DNA of 64,000 nt from Acidimicrobiia bacterium. Lineage in GTDB: Bacteria > Actinomycetota > Acidimicrobiia > Acidimicrobiales > AC-14. Under the pieces are notes generated by a model. That model was not told where the DNA came from, searched no databases, and worked only from the letters and a program-made list of their open reading frames with translations. Below are positions 52,841-60,761 of the stretch, piece by piece. The stretch is taken from the NCBI GenBank assembly GCA_023264995.1, contig JAHFUR010000020.1:1-64000 (forward strand), given 5' to 3'. Made by a program: the position numbers and the translations under genes. Within the stretch, counting starts at the first letter, position 1; the number at the start of each line of letters is the position of its first letter.

Positions 52841-55800
52841 TCACCCCTTGGCGTCCTGGGGGAGCAACGCCGAGGCGGCGGCGGCCAGCCCGGTCATGCC
52901 CAGCTCGGCGGCTGCCGCCCCGGCCGCCCGCAACAGCTCATGGGCCCGAGCCTGGTCCCCGGCCCGGTCGCGCACGACGAGCAGCCGCCCGAACCAGTAC
53001 CGGCTCCGGGCCAGCAGGGGCGGCGCCCGCAGGCCGGCGTCGACGGCCACCGCGACCTTGAAGTGGGCTTCCGCGTCGTCCCAGCGGCCGACCGTCGTGC
53101 AGAGCTGGCCGAGGTAGCGGTCGACCGAGCCGGGGCAGTGGGCGACGAGGCCGGACGCGACGACGAGGCCGGCGTAGGGCCGGTACCGCTCATAGATCGC
53201 GGCGGCGAGGGCAGGCTCGTCGAGGCTGGCGGCCACCTCGGCCAGGTAGGCGAAGCCTGTCGAGGTCATCGACTGCACGACCCGGGCGAAACCGTCGGCC
53301 CGCAGCCGGTCGACGATGGCTAGGGCGGCGTCGCGGTCGCCGGTCTCAGCGTGGACCAGCGCCAGCATCGACATGAGGCCGATGCTGTTGGGCCGCATGG
53401 AGGCCACCCGGGCGGCGTCGGCCTTGTGCCCGGCGACGGTGCCCAGTTCGAGGGCCAGCTTGCAGAGCTGCACGGCCAGCGGGTCGAGGAGGATCTCGGG
53501 CCGGGCGGGGATGGCGCCGGCCTCGGCGACCAGCCGTTCCACGTCGTGGAAGCGGCCGTCGAGCAGGGCGAGCGCCGTCCGCAGCAGCGCGGCCTGGAAG
53601 GCGACGCCGGGGTTGCGGATCGACAGGTTGCGCTGTTCCAGCTCGTCGACGCCGGCCTCGAACCCGTCGCGGTCACCGACGACGAGGCGGGCGATGGCCC
53701 GGCCTCGGCCCACGCCATTGCGCCATCGCGGCCCGGTGACCGGCCCGGGCATCGGGCCGAGGGCGTAGAGCTCCTCCTCGACGTCGAGCAGCTCCCGGGC
53801 GCGCGGGGTGTCGGTGAGCACCATCGACTGTGCGAACAGGGCGGCGTGGAGCGCCTCGGCGTCGCCGGACGTACGGGCCAGGGCCAGCGCTTCGTCGGCA
53901 CGGGCACCGGCCAGGCCGGCGGCGACGACCGGTCGGGCCATCGACATGCTGGCCAGGACTCGGGCCCGCAGGGCGGGTGACGCCTCGCCCAGCCCGAGGA
54001 GCGCGTGCTCGGCTAGCTCGACGCCCCGGGGGTCGAGCTGGCCGTCGGAGAACAGGTAGAGGCTGACGGCGCGAGCCAGGCGTTCGGGCGAACCCATCCG
54101 GCTGGCGACCTCGGCCGCCTCGAGCAGAGTTCTCGGAGGCTGGTCGGCGACCATCAGGCCCCGGGTCTCGAACGCCAGGAGCAACAGCTCGAAGCGGGCG
54201 TCGAGGTGCTCGGGGTCGGTCGCCGACAGGGCGGCGAGGCCGAGGCTGGTGAAGGCGACGACGTCCTCCCATGCGCACCGGGCGAACGCCTGCCGACCGG
54301 CGGCGAGCGCGTACGTGCCGGCTTCGGTGGCGCCGCCGTCGGCGCCGGCCTCGGCGAAGTGGTGGGCCAGCGCGGGCAGCCGAGGGTCCAGGTCGCCGGG
54401 CATGGCGGCCAGGGCCCGGCCGACGTGGTGGTGGAGCCGGGCCCGCCGGGTGGCCGAGAGGGCCGAGTAGATCGTGTCGCGGACGATGGCGTGGGCGAAC
54501 TGGTACCGGCCGGTGCCGATCTCGGTCACGACGGCGGCGGCGAGCGCCTCCTCAGCGGCGTCGAGCGCGCCGTCGGGGTTGCCGGCGTTGGTGACCGCTT
54601 CCAGGAGGCCGAGCTCGAACTGGAATCCGACCACCGAGGCGACGGTGAGGACGCGCTGGGCCGCGTCGGAGAGCCGGGCCACCCGCCGGGCCACGACGTC
54701 GCGGATGCCGTCGGGGAGGCCGAGGCGTTCCACGCCGTCGTCCTCGCGCCCTCCATCCGTGTGGCGGTGCGTCGGGCTCGTATCGGCCAGGAGGCGAATG
54801 AACTCGCCCACGAAGAAGGGGTTGCCGCCCGTGCGGGCGTGCAGCCCCCGGGCCAGCGCCTCGCCGGCGCTGTCGAGCGCGTGGCCCTCTCGATGCTCGA
54901 CCAGCGCGGCGACACCGGCCTCGTCCAGGCCGGCCAGGAGCATGCGTTCGACGCCCGGCTCCCGGCGCAGGTCGGCCAGCAGCGCGGCCAGCTGGTCGTC
55001 GGGCGCCACCTCGGTGTGCCGGTAGGTGCCGACGACCACCAACGCCGGCGTGCGGGCGGCGAGGACATGGCGGAGCAGGGCCAGGGTCGGCGCCGGCGCC
55101 CAGTGGAGGTCGTCGACCACCAGGACGACGGGCCGGACGGAGGCAGCCTGGGCCAGGAGCCCGGTGACCGCCTCGAAGAGCCGGTAGCGATCGCCCGCCG
55201 AGCCCGCCGGCGGGAGGGCCGGCGCGTCGGAGGTGCGCCGGGCGAGCTCGGGGACGATGCGGCCCAGCTCGCCACCGTGGTCGGCGACATGGGCGGCGAG
55301 CTCGGCTTGGCCGCAGTGGGCCACGTAGTGGCGCAGGGCCTCGGCGAACGGCTGGTAGGCGACACCGAGCTCTTCATCGCAGCGCCCGTAGAGCACGGTG
55401 GCGCCCTGGGCGTACGCGTACCGGGCGAAGTCGGTGACGAGGGTGGTCTTGCCGACCCCGGGTTCGCCCCCGACCATGACGGCCTGCCGGCCGGCTGATG
55501 TCGCCTGCTCCAATGCCCGTCGCAGCCGCTCCACCTCGTCCCTGCGGCCGACCAGGAACGTCGAGACGCCGGGCGTGAGCGTCGCGGGCAGCGGGGGTGG
55601 CCCTGGCGGTGCCGCCACGTCCACCGTCGCGTCGTCGGTGAGGAGCGAGAGGTAGGCGCTGTTGGTGGCGGCGGACGGGCTGGCGCCCAGCTCCTCGGCG
55701 AGCACTCGCCGGCACCGCTCGTAGACCCGCAGCCCCTCCGCCGGGTTGCCGGCGCCCCGGTGCGCGGCTATGAGCAGCACGTAGGCCGACTCCCGGTACG

Positions 55801-56389
55801 GTTCGTTCTCGATGGCCTCGGCGGCCGCGGCCGCGGCCTCGACCCACAGCCCGAGGGCGCCGTAGGCCTCGGAGAGGAGCTCCAGGGCCCGGAGGCGGAC
55901 CTCGCGCAGCTCGGCCTGGCGCCGTTCGACCCACACGCCCGACCACCCGGGCAGGAACCCCTGGGCGGCGACACCCAGCGCGGCCGCGGCCGCCTCCCGT
56001 GCCTCGTCCGGTCTTCCCTCACGCAGCGCCCGCAGCGCACTGTCCACGTTCGCGCCCGCTTCCTCGATATCGACCACGGTCCCGGCTGGCAGGCGTACCT
56101 GGTAGGCGCCGAAGACGTTCACAACTTCGATCCTGTGCGCCGCGCCGTCGGCGGCCAGCGCACTGCGGGCCTTGGAGGCGTTGCCCCGCAACATCTGGTC
56201 CCACGAGCGGGGAAGCTCGTCGTCGCCCCAGAGCACCTCGGCGAGCTCGTCCTTGCTCACCGGGCGGTGGCGATGGCACACCAGGTACGCCCAGAACAAC
56301 CGACCGAGCCGGCCCAGGCCGCTCATGTCGACCGAGGCGCCGTCGATGTCGACGGCCACGAGGCCGGCGAGCGCGATGCGCGCGGTCAT
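52841..56389 (-). CDS. AfsR/SARP-type transcriptional activator with ATPase and TPR-like domains
   Basis: This 1182-residue regulator has an OmpR-like DNA-binding domain (residues 1-100) and a BTAD domain (about 110-250, ending SAYVLLIAAHRGAGNPAEGLRVYERCRRVLAEELG), together the SARP module. Next comes a NACHT/AAA ATPase with Walker A GGEPGVGKTT (308-316) and Walker B RPVVLVVDDLHWA. A long helical repeat (TPR-like) follows to the end. In streptomycetes AfsR-like proteins bind phased direct repeats and recruit RNA polymerase. Matching repeats lie before the next gene upstream. A TACGCT -10 ends 6 bp before the ATG. Confidence 0.85.
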   Translation of the reverse strand: MTARIALAGLVAVDIDGASVDMSGLGRLGRLFWAYLVCHRHRPVSKDELAEVLWGDDELPRSWDQMLRGNASKARSALAADGAAHRIEVVNVFGAYQVRLPAGTVVDIEEAGANVDSALRALREGRPDEAREAAAAALGVAAQGFLPGWSGVWVERRQAELREVRLRALELLSEAYGALGLWVEAAAAAAEAIENEPYRESAYVLLIAAHRGAGNPAEGLRVYERCRRVLAEELGASPSAATNSAYLSLLTDDATVDVAAPPGPPPLPATLTPGVSTFLVGRRDEVERLRRALEQATSAGRQAVMVGGEPGVGKTTLVTDFARYAYAQGATVLYGRCDEELGVAYQPFAEALRHYVAHCGQAELAAHVADHGGELGRIVPELARRTSDAPALPPAGSAGDRYRLFEAVTGLLAQAASVRPVVLVVDDLHWAPAPTLALLRHVLAARTPALVVVGTYRHTEVAPDDQLAALLADLRREPGVERMLLAGLDEAGVAALVEHREGHALDSAGEALARGLHARTGGNPFFVGEFIRLLADTSPTHRHTDGGREDDGVERLGLPDGIRDVVARRVARLSDAAQRVLTVASVVGFQFELGLLEAVTNAGNPDGALDAAEEALAAAVVTEIGTGRYQFAHAIVRDTIYSALSATRRARLHHHVGRALAAMPGDLDPRLPALAHHFAEAGADGGATEAGTYALAAGRQAFARCAWEDVVAFTSLGLAALSATDPEHLDARFELLLLAFETRGLMVADQPPRTLLEAAEVASRMGSPERLARAVSLYLFSDGQLDPRGVELAEHALLGLGEASPALRARVLASMSMARPVVAAGLAGARADEALALARTSGDAEALHAALFAQSMVLTDTPRARELLDVEEELYALGPMPGPVTGPRWRNGVGRGRAIARLVVGDRDGFEAGVDELEQRNLSIRNPGVAFQAALLRTALALLDGRFHDVERLVAEAGAIPARPEILLDPLAVQLCKLALELGTVAGHKADAARVASMRPNSIGLMSMLALVHAETGDRDAALAIVDRLRADGFARVVQSMTSTGFAYLAEVAASLDEPALAAAIYERYRPYAGLVVASGLVAHCPGSVDRYLGQLCTTVGRWDDAEAHFKVAVAVDAGLRAPPLLARSRYWFGRLLVVRDRAGDQARAHELLRAAGAAAAELGMTGLAAAASALLPQDAKG

Positions 56390-56395
56390 CGGGCC

Positions 56396-56401
56396 AGCGT
56401 A
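56396..56401 (-). promoter_or_regulatory. -10 box TACGCT of the SARP gene
   Basis: On the minus strand TACGCT ends 6 bp before the ATG at 56389, a leaderless promoter. A large palindrome lies immediately upstream. Confidence 0.45.
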
Positions 56402-56409
56402 GGCCCGGC

Positions 56410-56439
56410 CCCGGCCCCGGCCCCGGGGCCGGGGCCGGG
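56410..56439. repeat. 30-bp perfect GC palindrome
   Basis: A perfect 15+15 bp palindrome without loop, centred at 56424/56425 and made of CCGG and CCCCGGGG blocks, lies between the stop of the membrane protein gene and the SARP promoter. It may be a terminator or attenuator. Confidence 0.6.
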
Positions 56440-56449
56440 CGCCGGCGCC

Positions 56450-57142
56450 TTACGGCGTGTGCCCGCCCCTGACGGCCGTACCGGCGAGCACCAGGACCGA
56501 CACGCCCAGCAGCGCGGCGCCGGCCCAGGTGGCCACGCCGGCGGCCTGGTCGGCCTTCGACCCGAGCATGCCGAAGCCGTACGACGTCATCAGGAGGCCG
56601 CGCATGGTCTCGCCCTCGAAGAGGGTCTGGCGCTTGCCGGTGGCCTCACCGAGCTGGCGTTGCAGGTCGGGGACCGATGGGTCGTTGCTGGCCTGGGCCA
56701 CGGCGATCTTGGCCCGGAGGTCGTCCTGCACGGCCCGCATCTGGGAGAACGTCTTCCCGCCGGCCACCGCCTTGAGGTGCACCCCGATGAAGTGGTTGGC
56801 GTAGCACTGGGCCTGGGCGCCGGTCGTCAACGGCTGGCCGGCGAACTCGACCAGGCAGCGGTGCTCACGCTCCTCCGGCGTGAGTGCGTCCGCAGGCTTG
56901 AATGTGATCTCCTGCTCGGCGAGCTGGCGGGCGACGTTGTCCTCGGCGAACGTCGCGTTGCTCCGCATCAGGGTGGCGAACCCGCCGAGGGCGACGGCGA
57001 CGGCGATCCCGCCGGCGCCGACGACGAGGCGCCGCTTCGCCCATGGCCGGGGCTCACGGTCCTTCACGGGCGCCATTGCCGCCACGGTGGGCCGCGGGCC
57101 GGCGACCCTGGTGCCGGCGTCGATCTGCTGTGAACCGTTCAT
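56450..57142 (-). CDS. Two-helix membrane protein, probable SARP target
   Basis: This 230-residue protein of unknown family has a hydrophilic N-terminus and one helix (RLVVGAGGIAVAVALGGFATL, about residues 38-58). An extracytoplasmic region follows with two cysteines (EHRCLVEFAGQ and AQAQCYANHFIGVHLKA), and a second helix lies near the C-terminus (VATWAGAALLGVSVLVLAGTAV). A GGGAGGGG ribosome site precedes the ATG. Its promoter has three phased heptamers and a -10 box, so it is probably activated by the SARP regulator encoded just downstream. Function unknown. Confidence 0.65.
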   Translation of the reverse strand: MNGSQQIDAGTRVAGPRPTVAAMAPVKDREPRPWAKRRLVVGAGGIAVAVALGGFATLMRSNATFAEDNVARQLAEQEITFKPADALTPEEREHRCLVEFAGQPLTTGAQAQCYANHFIGVHLKAVAGGKTFSQMRAVQDDLRAKIAVAQASNDPSVPDLQRQLGEATGKRQTLFEGETMRGLLMTSYGFGMLGSKADQAAGVATWAGAALLGVSVLVLAGTAVRGGHTP

Positions 57143-57208
57143 GTGCCCCTCCCGGGTGTCGTGGGCTCCTCCGGCCCGGGATGGGCAGGACCGAGACCGT
57201 CAACGGGG

Positions 57209-57251
57209 AACCTAGGAAGGGGCCGTAGATCCGACGTAGAGGTCGCGTAGA
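57209..57251 (-). promoter_or_regulatory. SARP-type promoter: three 11-bp-phased heptamers plus -10
   Basis: Minus-strand heptamers TCTACGC (57245-57251), TCTACGT (57234-57240) and TCTACGG (57223-57229) are spaced exactly 11 bp apart. Eight bases after the last comes TAGGTT (57209-57214) as -10. This equals the known SARP/AfsR architecture, in which heptamer repeats replace the -35. Confidence 0.65.
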
Positions 57252-57276
57252 TGCCGCGCCGGTCCGCCGGCGGGCG

Positions 57277-57305
57277 CTGAGACACGAGAAGGGGCATCGT
57301 ATGAT
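57277..57305 (+). promoter_or_regulatory. vapBC promoter CTGAGA-N17-TATGAT
   Basis: The -10 TATGAT (57300-57305) matches the consensus at five of six bases, with 17 bp to CTGAGA. The vapB GTG is 37 bp downstream, after AGGAGG. Confidence 0.6.
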
Positions 57306-57342
57306 GTCAACAGTGATGCCACCACGATCAGGAGGGTGCCGC

Positions 57343-57537
57343 GTGCGCACGACCCTTTCCCTTGACGACGACCTTCTTGCCGAGGCCCAGCGGCTCACGG
57401 GGACGCGGGAGAAGAGCGCGCTGGTCCGTGAGGCCCTGCGCGCCCTCATCCAGCGGGAGAGTGCTCGCCGGCTGGCCCTGCTGGGCGGGACCGAGCCGGC
57501 GCTCGGCGAGGTCCCGCGACGGCGGGGCAGTCCTTGA
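57343..57537 (+). CDS. vapB: VapB-type antitoxin (ribbon-helix-helix)
   Basis: This 64-residue protein (MRTTLSLDDDLLAEAQRLTG, then TREKSALVREALRALIQRES) is a ribbon-helix-helix DNA-binding antitoxin. The beta strand RTTLSLDDD contacts DNA, and the Arg-rich C-terminal tail (PRRRGSP) blocks the toxin. GTG 57343 has AGGAGG at seven bases. The TGA overlaps the vapC TTG (TTGA). It should repress its own promoter with VapC. Confidence 0.85.
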   Translation: MRTTLSLDDDLLAEAQRLTGTREKSALVREALRALIQRESARRLALLGGTEPALGEVPRRRGSP

Positions 57538-57896
57538 TCCTCGTCGACACACCCGTGTGGGTCGAGCACCTCAGGACCGGGCGGCCCGACCTGGCACGGC
57601 TCCTCGACGACGGCCTGGTACTGGGCCACCCCTGGGTGGACGGGGAGCTGGCCCTCGGTCACCTTGTGCGGCGGGCCGAGGTCCTCGGCCTTCTCGGCGC
57701 ACTCCCTCAGGCCGTCGTCGCCACAGCGGAGGAGATCCGGGTGCTTGTCGACCACCACCAGCTGCACGGGACCGGCATCGGCTACGTCGACGCCCAACTC
57801 CTTGCGTCCACCGCCCTGACGGGTGGGGCGGAACTGTGGACGGAGGACCGACGGCTCCACGCCGCCGCCGTCCGTGTTGGTTGTGCAAGGACCTGA
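57534..57896 (+). CDS. vapC: VapC-type PIN-domain toxin ribonuclease
   Basis: This 120-residue PIN domain has MILVDTPVWVEHLR with the first catalytic Asp, WVDGELALGHL with the Glu of the quartet, GIGYVDAQLLAS with the next Asp, and LWTEDRRLHAAA with the last acidic residue. All four acidic positions of active PIN nucleases are present. It cleaves RNA (tRNA or rRNA in known cases) when VapB is lost. The TTG start is coupled to vapB. The module separates two sulfur-assimilation blocks. Confidence 0.87.
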   Translation: MILVDTPVWVEHLRTGRPDLARLLDDGLVLGHPWVDGELALGHLVRRAEVLGLLGALPQAVVATAEEIRVLVDHHQLHGTGIGYVDAQLLASTALTGGAELWTEDRRLHAAAVRVGCART

Positions 57897-57923
57897 ACGC
57901 CAGCACGGGCGGGGCGCCGGCCG

Positions 57924-58796
57924 TCAGGACGCAGGGTCGACGAGGCCCCAGCGCCGGCGGATGGCGATGTCGGCCCGGCCGAAGACGGTGTCGACGACGA
58001 TGCCGATGATCAGGATCACGAGCATGATGGCCAGCATCCGGTCGGCCTGCGAGAAGTCACGGGCGAACTGGAGCTGGACGCCGATCGACGGCCGGTTGGC
58101 CACCACGGCCACCAGCTCGCCGGCCATGAGGCTGCGCCAGGCGAAGGCCCAGCCCTGCTTGAGGCCGGTGACGTAGGTGGGAAGGGCGGCGGGGAGGATG
58201 ACGTGGCGGTACAGGCCGATGCCCTTGGCCCCGATCATGCGCCCGGCCCGGTGCATGAGCGGCGGCACGTGGTCGACGCCGGCGATGAGCCCGTTGGCGA
58301 TCGACGGGGCCGCCCCCAGCACGACCACGAACATGATGGCCCGCTCGCTCAAGCCGAACAGCAGGATGGCCAGGGGGAACCAGGCGATCGACGGCATGGT
58401 CTGCAAGCCGGTGATGAGCGAGCCCACCGCGCTGCGCAGCAGCTTCACCCGGGCGACGGCCAGGCCGATGACCGACCCGATCACCAGGGCGAGGACATAG
58501 CCGGTGACGGCCCGGCGCATGGTGATGCCCACCGCCCGCCAGAACTTTGCCGTGCCGAGGAGGTCGACGAGGGCGGGCAGCACCTTGTCGGGCCCGGGCA
58601 GCACGTAGTCGTCCTTCCAGCCCGACCACACCACGGCCTGCCAGATGCCGAGACCCAACAGGACGGCCGCCAGCTTGGGCCACGCCGCCGACCACAGCCG
58701 GCGGCCCCGGCTGGGGTGGGTGCCGAGGTGGGCCTCGAGCGCGTCGAGGCCGGCGATCTCCTCGGCCAGCTTCTGGTCTTCGATGCCGGTGGCCAT
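57924..58796 (-). CDS. ABC transporter permease (SsuC/TauC/NrtB type)
   Basis: This 290-residue permease has about six helices. The ABC coupling (EAA) motif region is RAGRMIGAKGIGLYRHVILPAALPTYVTGLKQGWAFAWRSLMAGE, typical of nitrate/sulfonate/taurine importers. Helices such as YVLALVIGSVIGLAVARVKLL and AIMLVILIIGIVVDTVFG flank it. It forms the membrane pore with the ATPase and binding protein next to it. Neighbouring cysC/cysH suggest a sulfur substrate such as an alkanesulfonate or sulfate ester. ATG 58796 is preceded by a duplicated start region. Confidence 0.88.
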   Translation of the reverse strand: MATGIEDQKLAEEIAGLDALEAHLGTHPSRGRRLWSAAWPKLAAVLLGLGIWQAVVWSGWKDDYVLPGPDKVLPALVDLLGTAKFWRAVGITMRRAVTGYVLALVIGSVIGLAVARVKLLRSAVGSLITGLQTMPSIAWFPLAILLFGLSERAIMFVVVLGAAPSIANGLIAGVDHVPPLMHRAGRMIGAKGIGLYRHVILPAALPTYVTGLKQGWAFAWRSLMAGELVAVVANRPSIGVQLQFARDFSQADRMLAIMLVILIIGIVVDTVFGRADIAIRRRWGLVDPAS

Positions 58797-58861
58797 GTCA
58801 GTCGCCGCGCCCGTCGCCCCGTCAGTCGCCGTGGCTGGTGTCGTTGGCCATGTCAGTCGCC
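58790..58861 (-). repeat. 55-bp-spaced repeat duplicating the permease start
   Basis: A 17-bp sequence (GGCGACTGACATGGCCA on the minus strand) occurs at 58845-58861 and 58790-58806. The first copy contains the ATPase stop and an ATG that opens a 9-residue frame (MANDTSHGD, 58851 to 58822). The second contains the real permease ATG. Confidence 0.75.
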
Positions 58862-59632
58862 ATGGCGGCGGACTTCGGCCCGCAGCCGGTCGGTGACCGC
58901 CGCGGCCAGGCCCATCACCTCGGGAGAGTCGATCCGCCTCGGCCGGGCGATGGTGACCGGGAACTCGTCGGCCACCTTGCCGGGCAGGCTGGTGAGCAGG
59001 ACGATGCGGTCGGACAGCCGGGCCGCCTCGCGCACGTTGTGGGTGACGAACACGATGGTGAGCCCGGTGGTCGACCACACCTGCTCCAGCTCGTCGTGCA
59101 GCAGGTCGCGGGTCATGGCGTCGAGGGCGCCGAAGGGCTCGTCCATGAGCAGGATCTCGGCGTCCTGGGCCAGGGCCCGGGCCAGGGCGGCCCGCTGGCG
59201 CATGCCGCCGGACAGCTCGTGGGGCCGGCGGCCGCCCTGGCCGCCCAGGTGGACCTGTTCGAGCAGCTCGTCGGCCCGCCGGTGGCGCTCGGCTTTGCCC
59301 CTGCCGGCGAGCCGGAGGGGCAGGGCGACGTTGTCGCGCACCGTCAGCCAGGGGAAGAGCGCCGCCTCCTGGAACATGAGGGCTGTCCGCCCATGCACGG
59401 CCACCTCGCCGATGGTGGGGCGGTCGAGGCCGGCGATGAGGTTGAGGCTGGTGGACTTCCCACAGCCCGACGCCCCGACCAGGCACACGAACTCGCCGCG
59501 GGCCACGTCGAGGGTGATGCCCTCCAGGGCCACGACCGCGTTCCCGCCGTGGCCGAACGCCTTGGAGACCCCCCGGAGCGAGATGGCGGTGGTGGTCGAG
59601 AGCCCCGATCGGGGAGCCTCGGTGACGGTCAT
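58853..59632 (-). CDS. ABC transporter ATP-binding protein (SsuB/TauB/NrtD type)
   Basis: This 259-residue ATPase has Walker A GASGCGKS (CLVGASGCGKSTSL), a Q-loop (LMFQEAALFPWL), signature LSGGMRQRAAL, Walker B ILLMDEPFGALD and H-loop VTHNVREAA. The variant pattern, including LFPWLTVRDNVALPL, is typical of the nitrate/sulfonate/taurine importer family. It overlaps the binding-protein stop by four bases and powers uptake. Confidence 0.93.
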   Translation of the reverse strand: MTVTEAPRSGLSTTTAISLRGVSKAFGHGGNAVVALEGITLDVARGEFVCLVGASGCGKSTSLNLIAGLDRPTIGEVAVHGRTALMFQEAALFPWLTVRDNVALPLRLAGRGKAERHRRADELLEQVHLGGQGGRRPHELSGGMRQRAALARALAQDAEILLMDEPFGALDAMTRDLLHDELEQVWSTTGLTIVFVTHNVREAARLSDRIVLLTSLPGKVADEFPVTIARPRRIDSPEVMGLAAAVTDRLRAEVRRHGD

Positions 59633-60672
59633 CCCTTCACCTCCGGTTTGTTGGCGGTCGCGAGGACCTGGTTGAGGATCGAGAGGTCGTAGATGCCCTT
59701 GAGGTTCACCTTGTCGAGGAGACCGACCTCATGGGCGTGGTCGGCCGAGACGGACAGCGACGACGCCACCGGGTCGTTGGTGAACTCCAGGTTCTTCCAC
59801 GACGCCTGGAGCACGGCGTCGGCCAGGCCCTTGCCGGTGAGGGTGGTGATGGCCTGGTTGACCAGGCGCTGGGCCTCGGTGGGGTTGGTGTTGACCAGCT
59901 CGTTGGCCTGGACCTGGCCCTCGACCAGCCGGCGCACGGCATCGGGGTGGTCCTTGAGGAACTTGGTGCGCACCACCAGGTGGGTGGTGACGAACCGGCC
60001 CTCGGGCCAGAGGCTGCGCTCGTCGACGAGCACCTTGCCGCCACCCTCCTGGACCAGCCGGGTGGCCCAGGGCTCGGGGGCCCAGGCGCCGTCGATCTGG
60101 CCGGACCGGAACGTCTCCAAGGTCTGGGCGTTCTCCTGGGGGACGATGGACACGTCGCCCCCGCCCTCCAGGTCGGCCTTGAGGTTGTTGGCCTTCAGCC
60201 AGTAGCGCAGGGCGACGTCTTGGGTGCCGCCTCGCTGGGGCGACGCCAGCTTCTTGCCCTTCAGGTCGGCGGGGCCGGTGATCGAGGGCTTGACCACCAG
60301 CAGGGCGCCGCCCGAGGTGGCGCCGGAGATGATGCGGATGGCTTCGCCGTTGGACTGGACGTAGGCGTTGATGGCCGGGTTGGGGCCGATGTAGGTGGCG
60401 TCGAGGGCACCGGAGAACAGGGCCTCGACGGCGGCGGGGCCGGCGTTGAACGTCTTGGTCTCGAGCGTGTCGGGCCCCAGGGCCGACTTGAAGATGCCGC
60501 TCTCCACGCCCACCAGGGCGGTGGCGTGGGTGACGTTGGGGAAGTAGCCGAGGCGCACGGTGGTCGGGGCCTCGCCGCCCGCTTTCGGGGCCGAGCTGCC
60601 GCCGGCGCAGGCCGCGGTGAGCAGCAGCAGCGCCAGGAGAGCAGGTCCGAAAGTCGAGTTTCTCAATCGCAT
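59629..60672 (-). CDS. ABC transporter substrate-binding lipoprotein (SsuA/NitT type)
   Basis: This 347-residue periplasmic-type binding protein has the signal MRLRNSTFGPALLALLLLTA with lipobox TAAC. The mature protein has TVRLGYFPNVTHATALVGVESGIFKSALG, then ATYIGPNPAINAYVQSNGEAIRIISGAT and GKKLASPQRGGTQDVALRYWLKAN. These are signatures of aliphatic-sulfonate/nitrate/taurine binding proteins. ATG 60672 is 6 bp after a TATTCT -10, a leaderless mRNA. It captures the substrate for the permease and ATPase downstream. It is divergent from cysC. Confidence 0.9.
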   Translation of the reverse strand: MRLRNSTFGPALLALLLLTAACAGGSSAPKAGGEAPTTVRLGYFPNVTHATALVGVESGIFKSALGPDTLETKTFNAGPAAVEALFSGALDATYIGPNPAINAYVQSNGEAIRIISGATSGGALLVVKPSITGPADLKGKKLASPQRGGTQDVALRYWLKANNLKADLEGGGDVSIVPQENAQTLETFRSGQIDGAWAPEPWATRLVQEGGGKVLVDERSLWPEGRFVTTHLVVRTKFLKDHPDAVRRLVEGQVQANELVNTNPTEAQRLVNQAITTLTGKGLADAVLQASWKNLEFTNDPVASSLSVSADHAHEVGLLDKVNLKGIYDLSILNQVLATANKPEVKG

Positions 60673-60678
60673 TTGTGG

Positions 60679-60708
60679 AGAATAAGAGCGCCTGGAGGAG
60701 GTGGTCAA
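60679..60708 (-). promoter_or_regulatory. Leaderless promoter TTGACC-N18-TATTCT
   Basis: On the minus strand TTGACC (60703-60708) and TATTCT (60679-60684) are 18 bp apart, and the ATG follows 6 bp after the -10. The importer mRNA would start at its first codon. Confidence 0.6.
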
Positions 60709-60712
60709 GGGG

Positions 60713-60746
60713 ATTCCCTGAAAAGTAGATCATATTCGTCGGGAAT
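60713..60746. promoter_or_regulatory. Inverted repeat ATTCCC-N22-GGGAAT between divergent sulfur genes
   Basis: The 6-bp arms lie between the importer -35 and the cysC -10. A single regulator binding here could control both directions. No regulator is assigned. Confidence 0.4.
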
Positions 60747-60749
60747 TGC

Positions 60750-60755
60750 TACGGT
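60750..60755 (+). promoter_or_regulatory. -10 box TACGGT of cysC
   Basis: TACGGT ends 6 bp before the cysC GTG at 60762, again a leaderless arrangement; no clear -35. Confidence 0.4.
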
Positions 60756-60761
60756 GAGGTC

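Noticed and set aside
56410-56439. Palindrome as a phage or plasmid attachment site or origin
   Set aside because: It consists only of G and C, lies between a stop and a promoter, and has no replication or recombination genes nearby.
57343-57896. vapBC as the edge of a mobile island
   Set aside because: No integrase, transposase, att-like repeats or tRNA flank it, and base composition matches the surroundings.
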